Source: an uncultured Prevotella sp. (GTDB taxonomy: Bacteria > Bacteroidota > Bacteroidia > Bacteroidales > Bacteroidaceae). From it: DNA of 40,240 bases. The DNA is taken from NCBI GenBank assembly GCA_900315525.1, contig OMZO01000018.1, positions 1-40,240 on the forward strand. Reading direction: 5' to 3'. Position numbers and translations under genes: made by a program. Shown here one piece after another: positions 15,850-25,654 of the stretch; position 1 is the first letter of the stretch; every line of letters begins with the position of its first letter. Under the pieces are notes generated by a model. It ran no database searches and had not been told where the DNA came from. It was given only the letters and a program-made list of their open reading frames with translations.

Positions 15850-16590
15850 TTATTGAGCTCGTCTGCGTCTGAATTCCGAACAAGTGATAGCTGTGGCAAT
15901 GGCTACGTTGAGGCTGTCAGCCGTCTCGCCCTGATGGAAATCTGGAATCAGTAACTTTCGATTTATCTTTGTTCGTACAGCCTCAGAGATGCCGTTCCCT
16001 TCATTTCCCATGATGATGAGCCCTTCTTCGGAAAGTGGCTGCGTGTAGATGTTTTCACCGTCGAGGAGTGTCCCGTATATGGGAAAGTCTGTTGGAAGGG
16101 TGTCGAGAAGATCCAATAGATTAGTGTATATAATGTTCACGCGGGCGATACTGCCCATTGTGGCCTGAATGACTTTAGGATTCCATGCATCAGCCGTATC
16201 TTCAGAACAGATAATCGTCTCGATGCCGAACCAGTCTGCTATTCGGATAATAGTTCCGAGGTTGCCTGGGTCCTGTACACCGTCGAGTGCAAGCACAAGT
16301 GCACCACCGAAATTTGTGGCAGTCGTTTGGGGTGGGATAGGGAATAGACCTAGCACCTGCTGAGGGTGTTGTAGAAAACTGATGCGCCGCAACTCCTCTT
16401 CAGTCACTATTGTATAGGATGTCCCGTCGGGAGCCTTCCATTCGTCTGTCGCAAACAGTGCCTTTGGCTGGTGATACTTCAGCAGGTCGCCAACGACTTT
16501 CGTTCCTTCGGCAACAAAGAGACCTTCTCGTTTTCGGTATTTCTTTTGTTCCAGCTGGTGGATGTATTTCACTTGGTTTTTTGATATCAT
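15850..16590 (-). CDS. SpoU/TrmH-family RNA 2'-O-methyltransferase
   Basis: 246 residues. A short N-terminal substrate-binding domain (KNQVKYIHQLEQKKYRKREGLFVAEG, the SpoU_sub-bind pattern) precedes a knotted SPOUT catalytic domain. SpoU motif 1 is LALDGVQDPGNLGTIIRIADWFG, motif 2 is LIIMGNEGNGIS, and motif 3 is LLIPDF followed by ADSLNVAIATAI. The enzyme should methylate a ribose 2'-hydroxyl in rRNA or tRNA using SAM; the target base cannot be told from sequence (RlmB- or TsnR-like). It has its own promoter box (16617-16624), divergent from the outer-membrane protein gene, and converges with the YihY gene 11 bases away. Confidence 0.9.
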   Translation of the reverse strand: MISKNQVKYIHQLEQKKYRKREGLFVAEGTKVVGDLLKYHQPKALFATDEWKAPDGTSYTIVTEEELRRISFLQHPQQVLGLFPIPPQTTATNFGGALVLALDGVQDPGNLGTIIRIADWFGIETIICSEDTADAWNPKVIQATMGSIARVNIIYTNLLDLLDTLPTDFPIYGTLLDGENIYTQPLSEEGLIIMGNEGNGISEAVRTKINRKLLIPDFHQGETADSLNVAIATAITCSEFRRRRAQ

Positions 16591-16616
16591 TTTGAAAAAA
16601 GTCGTTAATTCCGTGG

Positions 16617-16624
16617 CAAAGTTA
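16617..16624 (-). promoter_or_regulatory. -7 box of the SpoU methyltransferase gene
   Basis: Forward CAAAGTTA reads TAACTTTG on the minus strand, 26 bases upstream of the start. It lies only 12 bp from the divergent box at 16637-16644, so the two promoters overlap. Confidence 0.65.
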
Positions 16625-16636
16625 AGAAATTATTCG

Positions 16637-16644
16637 TAATTTTG
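16637..16644 (+). promoter_or_regulatory. -7 box of the TamA-like gene
   Basis: TAATTTTG matches TAnnTTTG and lies 16 bases before the ATG at 16661. The leader would be about 10 bases, without a Shine-Dalgarno sequence. Confidence 0.6.
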
Positions 16645-16660
16645 CAACTTACAAACGAGA

Positions 16661-18883
16661 ATGTTGATGACGAAGTCCCATATTTGCCAGTTTCTCACGA
16701 TATTGACAGGCGTATTTTTATGTGCCTGTTCTGCATCTCGTGACTTGCCGGAAGAAAGCTATATGCTCGATAAGGTAAAGGTTCTGACGGATGGTAAGTA
16801 TAAGGATATTAACTTGTCGCAGATGAAGGCCTATGTACGTCAAAAAACAAATTCTCGCTGGTTTTCTACACTGAAGATTCCCCTTGGCGTCTATGCAATG
16901 GCTGGTCGGGATAGTACGTGGCTCAATAAAATGCTTCGTTCTATGGGCGAGGCACCAGTCATCTATGATTCCCTTCTGGCGCAGCAGACCTGCGAAGATT
17001 TGCAAATGGCTTTACAGAACAAGGGTTACCTTGACGCTGAAGTGAGTCTCTATCTTGATTTGCACAAGAAAAAGGCTGATGCTATCTATGTGCTGCGACC
17101 AGGAACACCCTATCGCATCCGACATCTGGAGCGAGATATCCAAGACTCTCTGATTGCTGATCTTTTAAAAGACCGTCGTTCCTTGTTGCACGACGAGATG
17201 CAGTTCAGTGCGGATGTGCTGAACGAAGAACGGTCGGAGATCACACGTTTCCTTCAGGATCTTGGCTATTTCCGCTTCCATAAGGAGTTTATCAACTATC
17301 GTGCCCGTAAGGATGCCGATAACCATACTATAGACCTGACAATGATACTTCATCCCTATCGTTCGGACAGTGAAGCGTCTGACACGTTGCATAGTCGCTA
17401 TAAGATCAGGGATTTGAATTTCGTCAGTGGTGCTGCCGCCGATTCGGTGATTCACCTAAGGGAGTCCGTACTTCGTGAGAACACCTTTCTACATGCAGGT
17501 GACTATTATTCGGCAAGTGACTTGCAGAACACCTATAATCATTTCGGTCGTTTGGGTGCGGTAAGATATACGAATATCAGTTTCCAACCAGTGCCAGATA
17601 CGACCTTGCTCGACACGAGGGTTATGATTCAGACCAATAAACCTTCGACTATCAGCTTTCAGCCTGAAGGTACGAACACAGCTGGTGATTTCGGTGCAGC
17701 AGCCTCATTGACATATCAGAATCGCAATTTCTTCCACGGGTCGGAAACCTTTAGCATGAAACTGCGTGGTGCTTATGAAGCCATTCGCGGACTGGAGGGA
17801 TACACTAATCAGGACTTCTTTGAATACAGTATTGAGAGCCGTTTGTCATTTCCCCGTTTCATACTGCCGTTCCTCAATCAGGAAATACGTCGTAATATAG
17901 TGGCGACCAGTGAGGTCTCTGTGCTGTACGACTCGCAAGACCGTCCTGAGTTCCATCGTCGTGTACTTTCTGCCGGATGGCGCTATAAGTGGCAGCCCCA
18001 GAATCATCATGACAATTATCGGGTTGACCTTGTTGACCTGAATTATGTCTTTATGCCTTGGATCAGTAGTACGTTCCAGCGGGAGTATCTGGATGATAAA
18101 ACGAATCCGAATGCGATTTTAAGTTACAATTATCGCGATCTCTTTATCATGAAGACGGGCTTTGGCTATTCCTATAGTAACGGTCGTTTCGCCTTGAAGA
18201 CCAATCTGGAGACAGCTGGTAATCTGCTGAATCTATATACGTCAGCCTTTGGAGGCAAGCAGAACGAAGATGGTCAGTACAAGGTTTTTGATATTGCCTA
18301 TGCCCAGTATGTAAAGGCCGACTTGGACTACTCGCGCAATCTACTTGGTGCGGGTACCAGAGATCAATTCATCTTTCATATTGGTCTTGGTATTGCCTAT
18401 CCCTATGGTAATTCGAGTGTATTACCCTTTGAAAAGCGCTATTTCTCAGGTGGTGCAAACAGCGTGAGAGGCTGGACGGTGAGAAGTCTTGGACCAGGAA
18501 GCTATAAGGATCAGGATGGGCGTATCAACTTTATCACACAGACTGGTGATATGAAACTTGACCTTAATCTGGAATATCGTACACACCTGTTCTGGAAATT
18601 CAATGGCGCAGCTTTCGTTGATGCAGGAAATATCTGGACATTGCGACAGTATGACGAGCAGCCAGGCGGACAATTCACCTTGAAGGGACTCGTGAATGAT
18701 ATGGCTGTCAGTTACGGTCTTGGATTGCGGTTGAACTTTGAGTATTTTGTGCTTCGATTCGATTTGGGTATGAAGGCTATCAATCCGGCCTATCAGTTGG
18801 AGGAAGAAGCCCACTATCCGATCGTTCATCCCCGTCTCAGTCGTGATTTCGCTTTCCACTTTGCAGTCGGAATGCCTTTCTAA
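16661..18883 (+). CDS. BamA/TamA-family outer-membrane lipoprotein (TamL-like)
   Basis: 740 residues. The start carries a lipoprotein signal (ILTGVFLCACSAS, lipid Cys in LCAC). POTRA-like repeats follow over about residues 28-300 (DKVKVLTDGKY, NKGYLDAEVSL, YKIRDLNFVSG). The C-terminal 16-strand barrel of the Omp85/D15 family begins near residue 330 (STISFQPEGTNTAGDFGAAASLTYQNRNFF). It contains the L6 signature region FFSGGANSVRGWTVRSLGPGSY-like pattern and ends in Phe (FAVGMPF), as outer-membrane barrels do. Omp85 proteins insert or move other proteins across the outer membrane; this one resembles TamA more than BamA because it is lipidated and has fewer POTRA domains. A start at 16667 is also possible. 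No TamB-like gene lies next to it here. Confidence 0.88.
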   Translation: MLMTKSHICQFLTILTGVFLCACSASRDLPEESYMLDKVKVLTDGKYKDINLSQMKAYVRQKTNSRWFSTLKIPLGVYAMAGRDSTWLNKMLRSMGEAPVIYDSLLAQQTCEDLQMALQNKGYLDAEVSLYLDLHKKKADAIYVLRPGTPYRIRHLERDIQDSLIADLLKDRRSLLHDEMQFSADVLNEERSEITRFLQDLGYFRFHKEFINYRARKDADNHTIDLTMILHPYRSDSEASDTLHSRYKIRDLNFVSGAAADSVIHLRESVLRENTFLHAGDYYSASDLQNTYNHFGRLGAVRYTNISFQPVPDTTLLDTRVMIQTNKPSTISFQPEGTNTAGDFGAAASLTYQNRNFFHGSETFSMKLRGAYEAIRGLEGYTNQDFFEYSIESRLSFPRFILPFLNQEIRRNIVATSEVSVLYDSQDRPEFHRRVLSAGWRYKWQPQNHHDNYRVDLVDLNYVFMPWISSTFQREYLDDKTNPNAILSYNYRDLFIMKTGFGYSYSNGRFALKTNLETAGNLLNLYTSAFGGKQNEDGQYKVFDIAYAQYVKADLDYSRNLLGAGTRDQFIFHIGLGIAYPYGNSSVLPFEKRYFSGGANSVRGWTVRSLGPGSYKDQDGRINFITQTGDMKLDLNLEYRTHLFWKFNGAAFVDAGNIWTLRQYDEQPGGQFTLKGLVNDMAVSYGLGLRLNFEYFVLRFDLGMKAINPAYQLEEEAHYPIVHPRLSRDFAFHFAVGMPF

Positions 18884-18928
18884 GATATAATTTATGTGAA
18901 AAGCCGATGTCTTTTCGTTTAATTTTCG

Positions 18929-18936
18929 TACCTTTG
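18929..18936 (+). promoter_or_regulatory. -7 box of the WalJ-type hydrolase unit
   Basis: TACCTTTG matches TAnnTTTG, 19 bases before the ATG at 18956. It probably drives the unit continuing through the DMP19-like gene, smpB, metH and beyond, since the gaps there are small. Confidence 0.65.
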
Positions 18937-18955
18937 CACGAAAATATATAATCAG

Positions 18956-19759
18956 ATGCTGAAATTCATTTCGTTTGGTAGCGGCAGCAGTGGAAACTGC
19001 TATTATCTCGGAACCGCGACAGACGGCCTCATTATAGATATCGGTGTCGGCATACGTACACTGAAGAAGCACTGCAAAGACTATGGTATCCAGTTGAGTA
19101 GTGTGCATCATGTGCTTATCACACATGATCATGCTGATCATATCAAGTCGGTGGGCTCATTCAGTCATGAATACAAGGTGCCGGTCTATGCTACGAGCAA
19201 GGTGCACAATGGTATTGACCATAACTACTGCATTACCCGCAAGGTGGCTTCCGAGAGAAAGATTGAGATTGTCCCAGGACAGCGTTTCCAATTAGGGGAT
19301 TTCTCTGTGCTGCCTTTTATCGTACCACACGATGCAAGTGAGAATGTGGGCTATGAGATCCAGGCCGAGGGTATTACCTTCGTCATTATCACGGACGTGG
19401 GAAGCATCACTGATGATATCAAGGAACGTATTGCCGAAGCCAACTATCTGGTCATCGAGGCCAATCATGATGAGGAGATGCTGCTTGGAGGACCATATCC
19501 TGAATATTTAAAGAAGCGCATCCTCAGTGGTACGGGTCACCTGTCGAATAAGAACTGTGGTATGGCTCTGGCCGAGAATATGTCGGAACACTTAAAGCAC
19601 GTATGGCTTTGTCATCTAAGCGAGGAGAACAACCATCCTGAGCTCGCGCGTAAGACTGTTGAGACGATTCTTCGCAGTTATGGCATTGTGCCAGGAAAGG
19701 ACCTTGAACTTGAGGTGTTGCGCCGTCAGTTGCCAACAGGCGTATATGAACTTACCTGA
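18956..19759 (+). CDS. MBL-fold hydrolase, WalJ/YycJ type
   Basis: 267 residues. The N-terminus MLKFISFGSGSSGNCYYLG is the hallmark of the YycJ/WalJ branch of metallo-beta-lactamase proteins. The metal site is THDHADH (56-62), with further ligands in PHDASENVGYEI, VITDVGS, and the His stretch GTGHLSNKNC. Members are implicated in DNA repair or cell-wall coordination, and in Firmicutes sit beside walRK; no such kinase lies here. It is a cytoplasmic enzyme, presumably acting on nucleic-acid phosphodiesters. The reading is first in a dense plus-strand cluster. Confidence 0.88.
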   Translation: MLKFISFGSGSSGNCYYLGTATDGLIIDIGVGIRTLKKHCKDYGIQLSSVHHVLITHDHADHIKSVGSFSHEYKVPVYATSKVHNGIDHNYCITRKVASERKIEIVPGQRFQLGDFSVLPFIVPHDASENVGYEIQAEGITFVIITDVGSITDDIKERIAEANYLVIEANHDEEMLLGGPYPEYLKKRILSGTGHLSNKNCGMALAENMSEHLKHVWLCHLSEENNHPELARKTVETILRSYGIVPGKDLELEVLRRQLPTGVYELT

Positions 19760-19771
19760 ATGAGATAGACG

Positions 19772-20275
19772 ATGAAAGAAGTGATTGTTAAAGATGCTGA
19801 TCTTCAGCAGGCAGCGATGGAAAGCATGGATGCTTTCGTCCATGTTTTTGTGAAGGCTATCTATGATGCCATTGGTGGTGAATTAACGTCGGAAACGATG
19901 GCAGAGTTGAATGCAGACCAGTTGACGCTGCTTGCATGGGATATCCTGCATCAGGAAGTGATGGATGGTGGCTTTGTGCAGTTGATTCACAACGGCTATG
20001 GGCCTTTCATCTTTAAGAATCCGCTGGCTAAGGTGTTGAGGATGTGGGAAATGCGCGGTCCTTCGAAACTGATCTACGAGGCACATACGCTTTGGTTGAA
20101 GCATCGTGAGGTGATTGAAAAAGAGTGTACTGATGAAGAGTTTATGGCACTCTTTGAACAGTTCCCAGACTTTGATGATCTCGATGACCAGTTCGTGGAA
20201 AATGAAGAGGAGTGGACAGACGACATTGCTCACTACATTGATGATCATCTTGATAAATTTGCAACAATTCAATGA
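19772..20275 (+). CDS. DMP19-like (DUF4375) protein
   Basis: 167 residues, cytoplasmic and very acidic at the C-terminus ([21 protein letters not shown]). The central part [32 protein letters not shown] matches the DMP19/DUF4375 pattern as I know it. In Neisseria, DMP19 is a DNA mimic that binds a repressor through its acidic surface; whether this member mimics DNA is not shown, but its acidity is compatible. It is 12 bases after the WalJ-type gene and overlaps smpB by 4 bases (ATGA), so it is in the same operon and is translationally coupled to smpB. Confidence 0.8.
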   Translation: MKEVIVKDADLQQAAMESMDAFVHVFVKAIYDAIGGELTSETMAELNADQLTLLAWDILHQEVMDGGFVQLIHNGYGPFIFKNPLAKVLRMWEMRGPSKLIYEAHTLWLKHREVIEKECTDEEFMALFEQFPDFDDLDDQFVENEEEWTDDIAHYIDDHLDKFATIQ

Positions 20276-20751
20276 ACAAGGAACAGGAACAGCTCAGGAA
20301 AAAGAGCCCTATACAGATAAAGAACAAAAAGGCCTCATTCGAGTATTTCTTTATTGAGACCTATACGGCAGGCATAGTGCTGACGGGAACGGAGATTAAG
20401 AGCATCCGTCTTGGCAAAGCCAGTCTTGTGGATACCTATTGCGTAGTTATCAATGGCGAACTATGGGTGAAGGGCATGAGTGTCAGTCCTTATTTCTATG
20501 GTTCATACAACAACCACGAGATGAAGCGCGACAGGAAGCTGCTACTCACCAAGAAGGAGATCCGTGCGCTGGAGAGTGCTACGAAACAGACGGGCTATAC
20601 CATCGTTCCGCTGCTTGTGTTTATAGACAACAAAGGACGCGCCAAAATGGATATTGCTCTCTGTAAAGGTAAAAAAGAGTACGACAAGCGTCAGACCTTG
20701 AAAGAGAAGGAAGACAGGCGTGAGATGGATCGCGCTATGAAGCATTATTAA
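20272..20751 (+). CDS. smpB: tmRNA-binding protein SmpB
   Basis: Binds tmRNA and places it in the A site of stalled ribosomes for trans-translation. It has 159 residues, the normal size. Family features: [18 protein letters not shown] at the start, [21 protein letters not shown], a [22 protein letters not shown] loop and a basic C-terminal tail ([28 protein letters not shown]) that enters the mRNA channel. Its start overlaps the DMP19-like gene by 4 bases, and metH follows 17 bases later. No tmRNA gene is visible in the window. Confidence 0.96.
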   Translation: MNKEQEQLRKKSPIQIKNKKASFEYFFIETYTAGIVLTGTEIKSIRLGKASLVDTYCVVINGELWVKGMSVSPYFYGSYNNHEMKRDRKLLLTKKEIRALESATKQTGYTIVPLLVFIDNKGRAKMDIALCKGKKEYDKRQTLKEKEDRREMDRAMKHY

Positions 20752-20768
20752 TACAAAGACAACAGATT

Positions 20769-23513
20769 TTGGAAAGGCTTAACGATATCATCAGACAACG
20801 GATCCTCATCCTCGACGGTGCGATGGGGACGAAGATACAGACCTATGGTCTCACGGAGGCAGATTTCCGGGGAGACCGTTTTGTGAATCTGACTGGACAA
20901 TTGAAAGGTAACAATGACGTGCTTTCGCTGACCAGACCTGATGTCATCACAGATATCCATCGCAAATATCTTGAGGCCGGTGCTGATATCATTGCCACAA
21001 ATACATTCAGCAGCCAGCGCATCTCACAGGCTGACTATCATTTGGAAAATGAGGCGCGTGAAATGGCACTTGCTGGTGCCAGGTTGGCCAGACAGATTGC
21101 CGATCAGTTCTCGACACCCGATAAACCGCGTTTTGTCGCAGGTTCCGTAGGACCAACAAACAAGACGTGCTCGATGTCTCCTGACGTCAGTAATCCTGCT
21201 GCGAGGGATATGGACTACGACGAACTACTTGCAGCCTATGTCGAGCAGATGGATGCCTTAGTTGAGGGTGGGGTGGATGCCTTGCTCATCGAGACCATTT
21301 TCGATACGCTGAATGCGAAAGCCGGTATTGATGCAGCGATGCGCGTGATGGAGCAACGTGCTGTGGAGATACCCATCATGCTGTCTGTGACGGTTAGCGA
21401 TCTTGCCGGTCGTACGCTTAGCGGACAGACACTTGACGCATTCCTGGCCAGCATCAGCAACTACCCGATATTCTCTGTTGGACTCAACTGCTCGTTTGGA
21501 GCTACCCAGATGAGACCTTTCCTGCGTGAACTCGCCAGGCGTGCGCCATATTATATTTCTGCCTATCCGAATGCTGGACTCCCGAATTCCCTTGGACTAT
21601 ATGACGAGACGGCCGAGACGATGGCTCCGAAAATGGGGGAACTGGTCAATGAGGGATTAGTGAATATCATTGGAGGCTGTTGCGGTACTGATGAGACCTT
21701 CATTGCCGCCTATGCACCTTTGGTGGCCGGGAAGAAACCTCATCAGCCAGTAGCTCGTCCTCAGACAATGTGGCTGAGTGGTCTGGAACTGCTTGATGTG
21801 ACGCCAGACGTGAAGTTTGTCAATGTTGGCGAACGTTGTAATGTGGCTGGTTCGCGTAAGTTCCTTAGGCTGATTAAGGAGAAAAACTATGAAGAGGCAC
21901 TTACCATTGCCCGCAAACAGGTCGAAGATGGTGCCCTCGTCATCGATATAAACATGGACGACGGTCTGCTCGATGCCAAGACGGAAATGGTGAATTTCCT
22001 GAATCGCATTGCTGCCGAACCCGATATCGCCCGTGTACCAGTGATGATTGACTCCTCTGACTGGGAGGTTATCAGAGCCGGACTGAAATGTGTACAAGGC
22101 AAGAGCATTGTCAACTCGATCTCCCTGAAAGAAGGAGAGACAAAGTTCCTTGAACATGCTCGTGACGTGAAGCGCTATGGTGCTGCTGTGGTGGTTATGT
22201 GTTTTGACGAACAAGGACAGGCTACTACTTTCGAACGTCGTATTGAGATTGCCTCGCGTGCCTATCGTCTGCTCACTGAGCAAGTCGGTATGAATCCTCT
22301 GGATATCATTTTTGATCCTAACGTGTTGGCTGTGGCTACGGGAATGCCAGAGCACGATAGCTATGCTGCAGACTTCATCCGGGCTGCGGGGTGGATTAAA
22401 GAACATCTGCCCGGTGCTCATATCAGTGGAGGTGTCAGTAACCTGAGTTTCTCCTTCCGCGGCAACAACTATATTCGTGAAGCGATGCATGCTGTATTCC
22501 TCTATCATGCTATTCAGAACGGTATGGATTTTGGAATCGTAAATCCTTCATCGCGAGTTTCTTATGAAGATATTCCTAAAGAACAACTTGATATTATAGA
22601 GGATGTTATCCTGAACCGTTCTTCTTCTGCCTCAGAGCATCTGATAAGACTTGCAGACAGTTTGATGGAGACACAGAAGACCAGCGCTCAGGAGGGTGCT
22701 GCTGCTACGTCTAATGAGGCTGTTCACAGAACGGATATCTCTGTCGAGGACAGATTGATTCAGGCTCTTGTCAAAGGAGTCGGCGACTATCTTGAAGCCG
22801 ACTTGCAAGAGGCGCTCCAATCCTATCCGCGTGCCGTCGATATCATTGAAGGGCCATTGATGAAGGGTATGAATATTGTCGGTCAACGTTTTGGCGAGGG
22901 TAAGATGTTCTTGCCTCAGGTGGTGAAGACTGCCCGTACCATGAAACAGGCCGTAGGTATCCTTCAGCCTTATATCGAAGCAGAGAAGACCGAAGGTGCT
23001 GCCCATGCCGGCAAAGTCCTGTTGGCTACAGTCAAAGGAGATGTACACGACATCGGTAAGAATATAGTCGGGGTGGTGATGGCTTGTAATAATTATGAGA
23101 TTATCGATATGGGCGTGATGGTGCCCGCCGAGCAGATTGTCAGGAAAGCCGTCGAGGAGCATGTTGACATCATCGGACTGAGTGGTCTGATTACCCCCAG
23201 TCTTGAGGAGATGGTCAATGTGGCCCGCGAATTGCAGAAGGCAGGACTCAATATCCCCATCATGATTGGAGGAGCCACTACCAGTGAACTGCATGTCGCC
23301 CTGAAGATCGCTCCCGTCTATTCTGGGCCTGTGGTTTGGATGAAGGATGCCTCACAGAATGCTCTGGTAGCTGTTCGCCTGATGAATGAAAGCGTACAGA
23401 TGGAGCATGATCTGGCGGAGAAGTATCAGCACCTTCGTGAAGACTACCAACATCAGCAAGAGGAATTACTCTCCCTCGAGGAGGCTCGTAAACATAAGAA
23501 AAAACTATTCTAA
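20769..23513 (+). CDS. metH: Cobalamin-dependent methionine synthase lacking the reactivation domain
   Basis: Moves a methyl group from methyltetrahydrofolate through cobalamin to homocysteine. Domains in order: homocysteine-binding barrel (about 5-320) with zinc ligands Cys241 in GLNCSFGA and Cys304/Cys305 in GGCCGTDE; pterin-binding barrel (about 350-620, [16 protein letters not shown]); B12 cap (about 640-740); B12-binding Rossmann domain with the lower-ligand motif DVHDIGKN, His760. The protein ends at 914, just past the B12 domain, whereas E. coli MetH (1227) continues with the AdoMet-binding reactivation domain. That domain is absent here. The start is TTG at 20769; no suitable ATG exists before the conserved ILDGAMGT. 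There is no cobalamin riboswitch in the 17-base gap after smpB. Confidence 0.95.
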   Translation: MERLNDIIRQRILILDGAMGTKIQTYGLTEADFRGDRFVNLTGQLKGNNDVLSLTRPDVITDIHRKYLEAGADIIATNTFSSQRISQADYHLENEAREMALAGARLARQIADQFSTPDKPRFVAGSVGPTNKTCSMSPDVSNPAARDMDYDELLAAYVEQMDALVEGGVDALLIETIFDTLNAKAGIDAAMRVMEQRAVEIPIMLSVTVSDLAGRTLSGQTLDAFLASISNYPIFSVGLNCSFGATQMRPFLRELARRAPYYISAYPNAGLPNSLGLYDETAETMAPKMGELVNEGLVNIIGGCCGTDETFIAAYAPLVAGKKPHQPVARPQTMWLSGLELLDVTPDVKFVNVGERCNVAGSRKFLRLIKEKNYEEALTIARKQVEDGALVIDINMDDGLLDAKTEMVNFLNRIAAEPDIARVPVMIDSSDWEVIRAGLKCVQGKSIVNSISLKEGETKFLEHARDVKRYGAAVVVMCFDEQGQATTFERRIEIASRAYRLLTEQVGMNPLDIIFDPNVLAVATGMPEHDSYAADFIRAAGWIKEHLPGAHISGGVSNLSFSFRGNNYIREAMHAVFLYHAIQNGMDFGIVNPSSRVSYEDIPKEQLDIIEDVILNRSSSASEHLIRLADSLMETQKTSAQEGAAATSNEAVHRTDISVEDRLIQALVKGVGDYLEADLQEALQSYPRAVDIIEGPLMKGMNIVGQRFGEGKMFLPQVVKTARTMKQAVGILQPYIEAEKTEGAAHAGKVLLATVKGDVHDIGKNIVGVVMACNNYEIIDMGVMVPAEQIVRKAVEEHVDIIGLSGLITPSLEEMVNVARELQKAGLNIPIMIGGATTSELHVALKIAPVYSGPVVWMKDASQNALVAVRLMNESVQMEHDLAEKYQHLREDYQHQQEELLSLEEARKHKKKLF

Positions 23514-24997
23514 TGATGAAGAAAACGATATTGTTAAGCTTGGTGCTTCTGCTCGCTTTGGCAGCCGGAGCTCAGAAACGTGAGATGCGTGGTGCCTGGA
23601 TACAGTGTGTCAACGGACAGTTCCAGGGCATGGGCACAGTGAAGATGCAGCAGACGCTGACTTATCAGCTCAATGAGTTGCAGAAGGACGGCGTCAATGT
23701 GATTATCTTTCAGGTTCGTCCTGAGTGTGATGCCCTTTACGAGAGTAAGATTGAGCCTTGGAGCCGTTTCTTGACAGGCACCCAGGGCGTAGCACCCAAA
23801 CCCTACTGGGATCCCTTGCAGTGGATGATTAATGAGTGTCACAAGCGCGGGATGGAACTGCATGCATGGATTAATCCCTATCGGGCAAAGACCAAGGGCA
23901 CGCGTCAGCTCTCGCCGATGCATATCGCTGTGCGTAAGCCGATGAACTGCTTTGCCTACGACGAGCTCTTTATCCTGAACCCGGGTATTCCTGAAAATCG
24001 TGACTATATCTGCGAGGTAGCCCGTGATATCGTGAGTCGCTACGATGTGGATGGTATCCATATGGATGATTACTTCTATCCCTATCCGGTTAAGGGAGAG
24101 GGTATTCCTGATGATGAACTCTTCCAGGATCACTCCAACGGTATCAAGGACCAGCGTGACTGGCGTCGTTATAACGTGAACCTCTTTATCGAACAGTTCT
24201 ATAAGACGGTCCATCAGACCAAGCCTTGGGTGAAAGTCGGTATCTCGCCCTTCGGCATCTATCGTAACAAGCGCAATTCGCCAGTTGGCAGCAATACCAA
24301 CGGTCTGCAGAATTATGACGACCTTTATGCCGATGTGCTGTTGTGGGTGAATAACGGCTGGCTTGACTATTGTGTGCCCCAGATCTATTGGGAAATCGGT
24401 AATAAGGCCGCTGATTATGATACACTTATCAAGTGGTGGAACCAGTATGCTGGAGCCCGTCCGCTCATTATCGGTGAGGATGTGGAACGTACCGTGAAGC
24501 ATGCTGACCCGAAGAATCCTCAGGTTCACCAGTTGCCTGCCAAGATGGAACTGCACCGTCAGTTGCCTAATGTGCAGGGTTCTGTGCTTTGGTATGCAAA
24601 GGCTGTAGTTGACAATGTAGGCAATTATGGTACCAACTTGCGGAATGTATATTGGAAGTATCCTGCCCTTCAGCCTGAAATGCATTTCATCGATGGGAAG
24701 GCACCCAAAAAAGTAAAGCGCCTGAAACCCGTTTGGATCGACAATGACTATGTGCTTTTCTGGACGGCACCCAAAGCGAGCAGTTGGGACGACGAGGCCG
24801 TGAAATACGTGGTCTATCGCTTTGCCAAAGGTGAGAAAGTCAATGTCGATGACCCATCAAAGATATATGCCATCACGTCTGACAATTTCATCAAGTTGCC
24901 TTATAAGGATGGTGGACAGAAATGGGTATTTGCCGTCACAGCCCTCGACCGTTTGCAGAATGAGAGCCGGGTGGTGAAGAAGAGCGTGAAACTCTAA
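23513..24997 (+). CDS. Exported family-10-like glycoside hydrolase (GHL10/DUF187)
   Basis: 494 residues with a Sec signal ([22 protein letters not shown]). The mature start KREMRGAWIQCVNG and the barrel stretches VNVIIFQVRPECDALY, WDPLQWMINECHKRGMELHAWINPYR and YDVDGIHMDDYFYPYP are diagnostic for the DUF187 glycoside hydrolase-like 10 family, a TIM barrel. A C-terminal fibronectin-like module (about 410-494) follows. E. coli YngK-type relatives act on envelope or extracellular glycans; the sugar is unknown. The conserved Asp pair in HMDDY is a likely catalytic site. The ATG overlaps the metH stop by one base (TAATG), so it is coupled to metH. Confidence 0.9.
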   Translation: MMKKTILLSLVLLLALAAGAQKREMRGAWIQCVNGQFQGMGTVKMQQTLTYQLNELQKDGVNVIIFQVRPECDALYESKIEPWSRFLTGTQGVAPKPYWDPLQWMINECHKRGMELHAWINPYRAKTKGTRQLSPMHIAVRKPMNCFAYDELFILNPGIPENRDYICEVARDIVSRYDVDGIHMDDYFYPYPVKGEGIPDDELFQDHSNGIKDQRDWRRYNVNLFIEQFYKTVHQTKPWVKVGISPFGIYRNKRNSPVGSNTNGLQNYDDLYADVLLWVNNGWLDYCVPQIYWEIGNKAADYDTLIKWWNQYAGARPLIIGEDVERTVKHADPKNPQVHQLPAKMELHRQLPNVQGSVLWYAKAVVDNVGNYGTNLRNVYWKYPALQPEMHFIDGKAPKKVKRLKPVWIDNDYVLFWTAPKASSWDDEAVKYVVYRFAKGEKVNVDDPSKIYAITSDNFIKLPYKDGGQKWVFAVTALDRLQNESRVVKKSVKL

Positions 24998-25009
24998 AAA
25001 CTGTGAATC

Positions 25010-25645
25010 ATGAAATATAAGTGGTGTTTGTCGGCTTTGGCCTTATTGGTGCTGTCGTGTGGTGGCAGGAAACAGATGTCGCCCGAAGAACTGGAGCATA
25101 AACTTGACAGCATAAAGTCTATCGAGGTTAAGGAAAAACTGAAGCTACAGGGAGTCGACTTGGAGACTTCCGACAATCCGCTGAAAATTTTCTACGACAG
25201 CCTCTCCATGCAGACGTTGCCTGTCAGCTATACGGAAGACTTTGTGCGTTACCTTCCAGGCTTTTCCGATATACAGCCTGAGATAGCGCGGTATATGAGT
25301 CTCAGCGCCACCACCCATCATAAGGCTGCTTGTCTGCCAGAGAGTCTGGGAGCCCGTCTGATATTGATTGCTATCGAGGAGGCGCAGTCAAGCCACCAGT
25401 ATTCCCTGTGGCTTTATTCTCTTGATGATGAGTATTTCCCTGTGGATAAGCTTTGTCTGTATGCCGTAGAGGATAAGAGTGATGAAATCAGTCCTGAGGA
25501 GTTCGTGCAGTTCTTCTCTATCACGAGTGACTATGAGATTCATCTGCTCGATTTCTCCAAGTCGCGTAATCAGGCGCAGTCGGAGGAGATCTACTACGTC
25601 GATGCCTCGCGCCATTTTGTCCTTAGGGAGACAAAGCTGGAGTAG
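25010..25645 (+). CDS. Predicted lipoprotein of unknown function
   Basis: 211 residues with a lipoprotein signal MKYKWCLSALALLVLSCGG, lipid Cys at 17. A helical linker follows (SPEELEHKLDSIKSIEVKEKLKLQG), then a mixed domain (PVSYTEDFVRYLPGF, HQYSLWLYSLDDEYFPVDKLCLYAVE, and, at the end, YYVDASRHFVLRETKLE). The family is not one I know. It lies 12 bases after the GHL10 hydrolase and is probably the last gene of that unit. It converges with the acidic protein gene 9 bases downstream. Confidence 0.75.
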   Translation: MKYKWCLSALALLVLSCGGRKQMSPEELEHKLDSIKSIEVKEKLKLQGVDLETSDNPLKIFYDSLSMQTLPVSYTEDFVRYLPGFSDIQPEIARYMSLSATTHHKAACLPESLGARLILIAIEEAQSSHQYSLWLYSLDDEYFPVDKLCLYAVEDKSDEISPEEFVQFFSITSDYEIHLLDFSKSRNQAQSEEIYYVDASRHFVLRETKLE

Positions 25646-25654
25646 GACTGGGGC

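Noticed and set aside
18898-18916. Possible hairpin GAAAAG-CTTTTC after the TamA-like gene
   Set aside because: The stem is 6 bp and mostly A-T, with no uninterrupted T-run; too weak to call as a terminator.
20752-20768. A cobalamin riboswitch in front of metH
   Set aside because: The gap to smpB is only 17 bases, so there is no room for a riboswitch.
23534-24685. 383-codon open frame antisense to the GHL10 hydrolase
   Set aside because: The plus strand encodes a well-recognised protein with signal peptide and barrel motifs; the antisense frame is a by-product of codon bias with no motifs.
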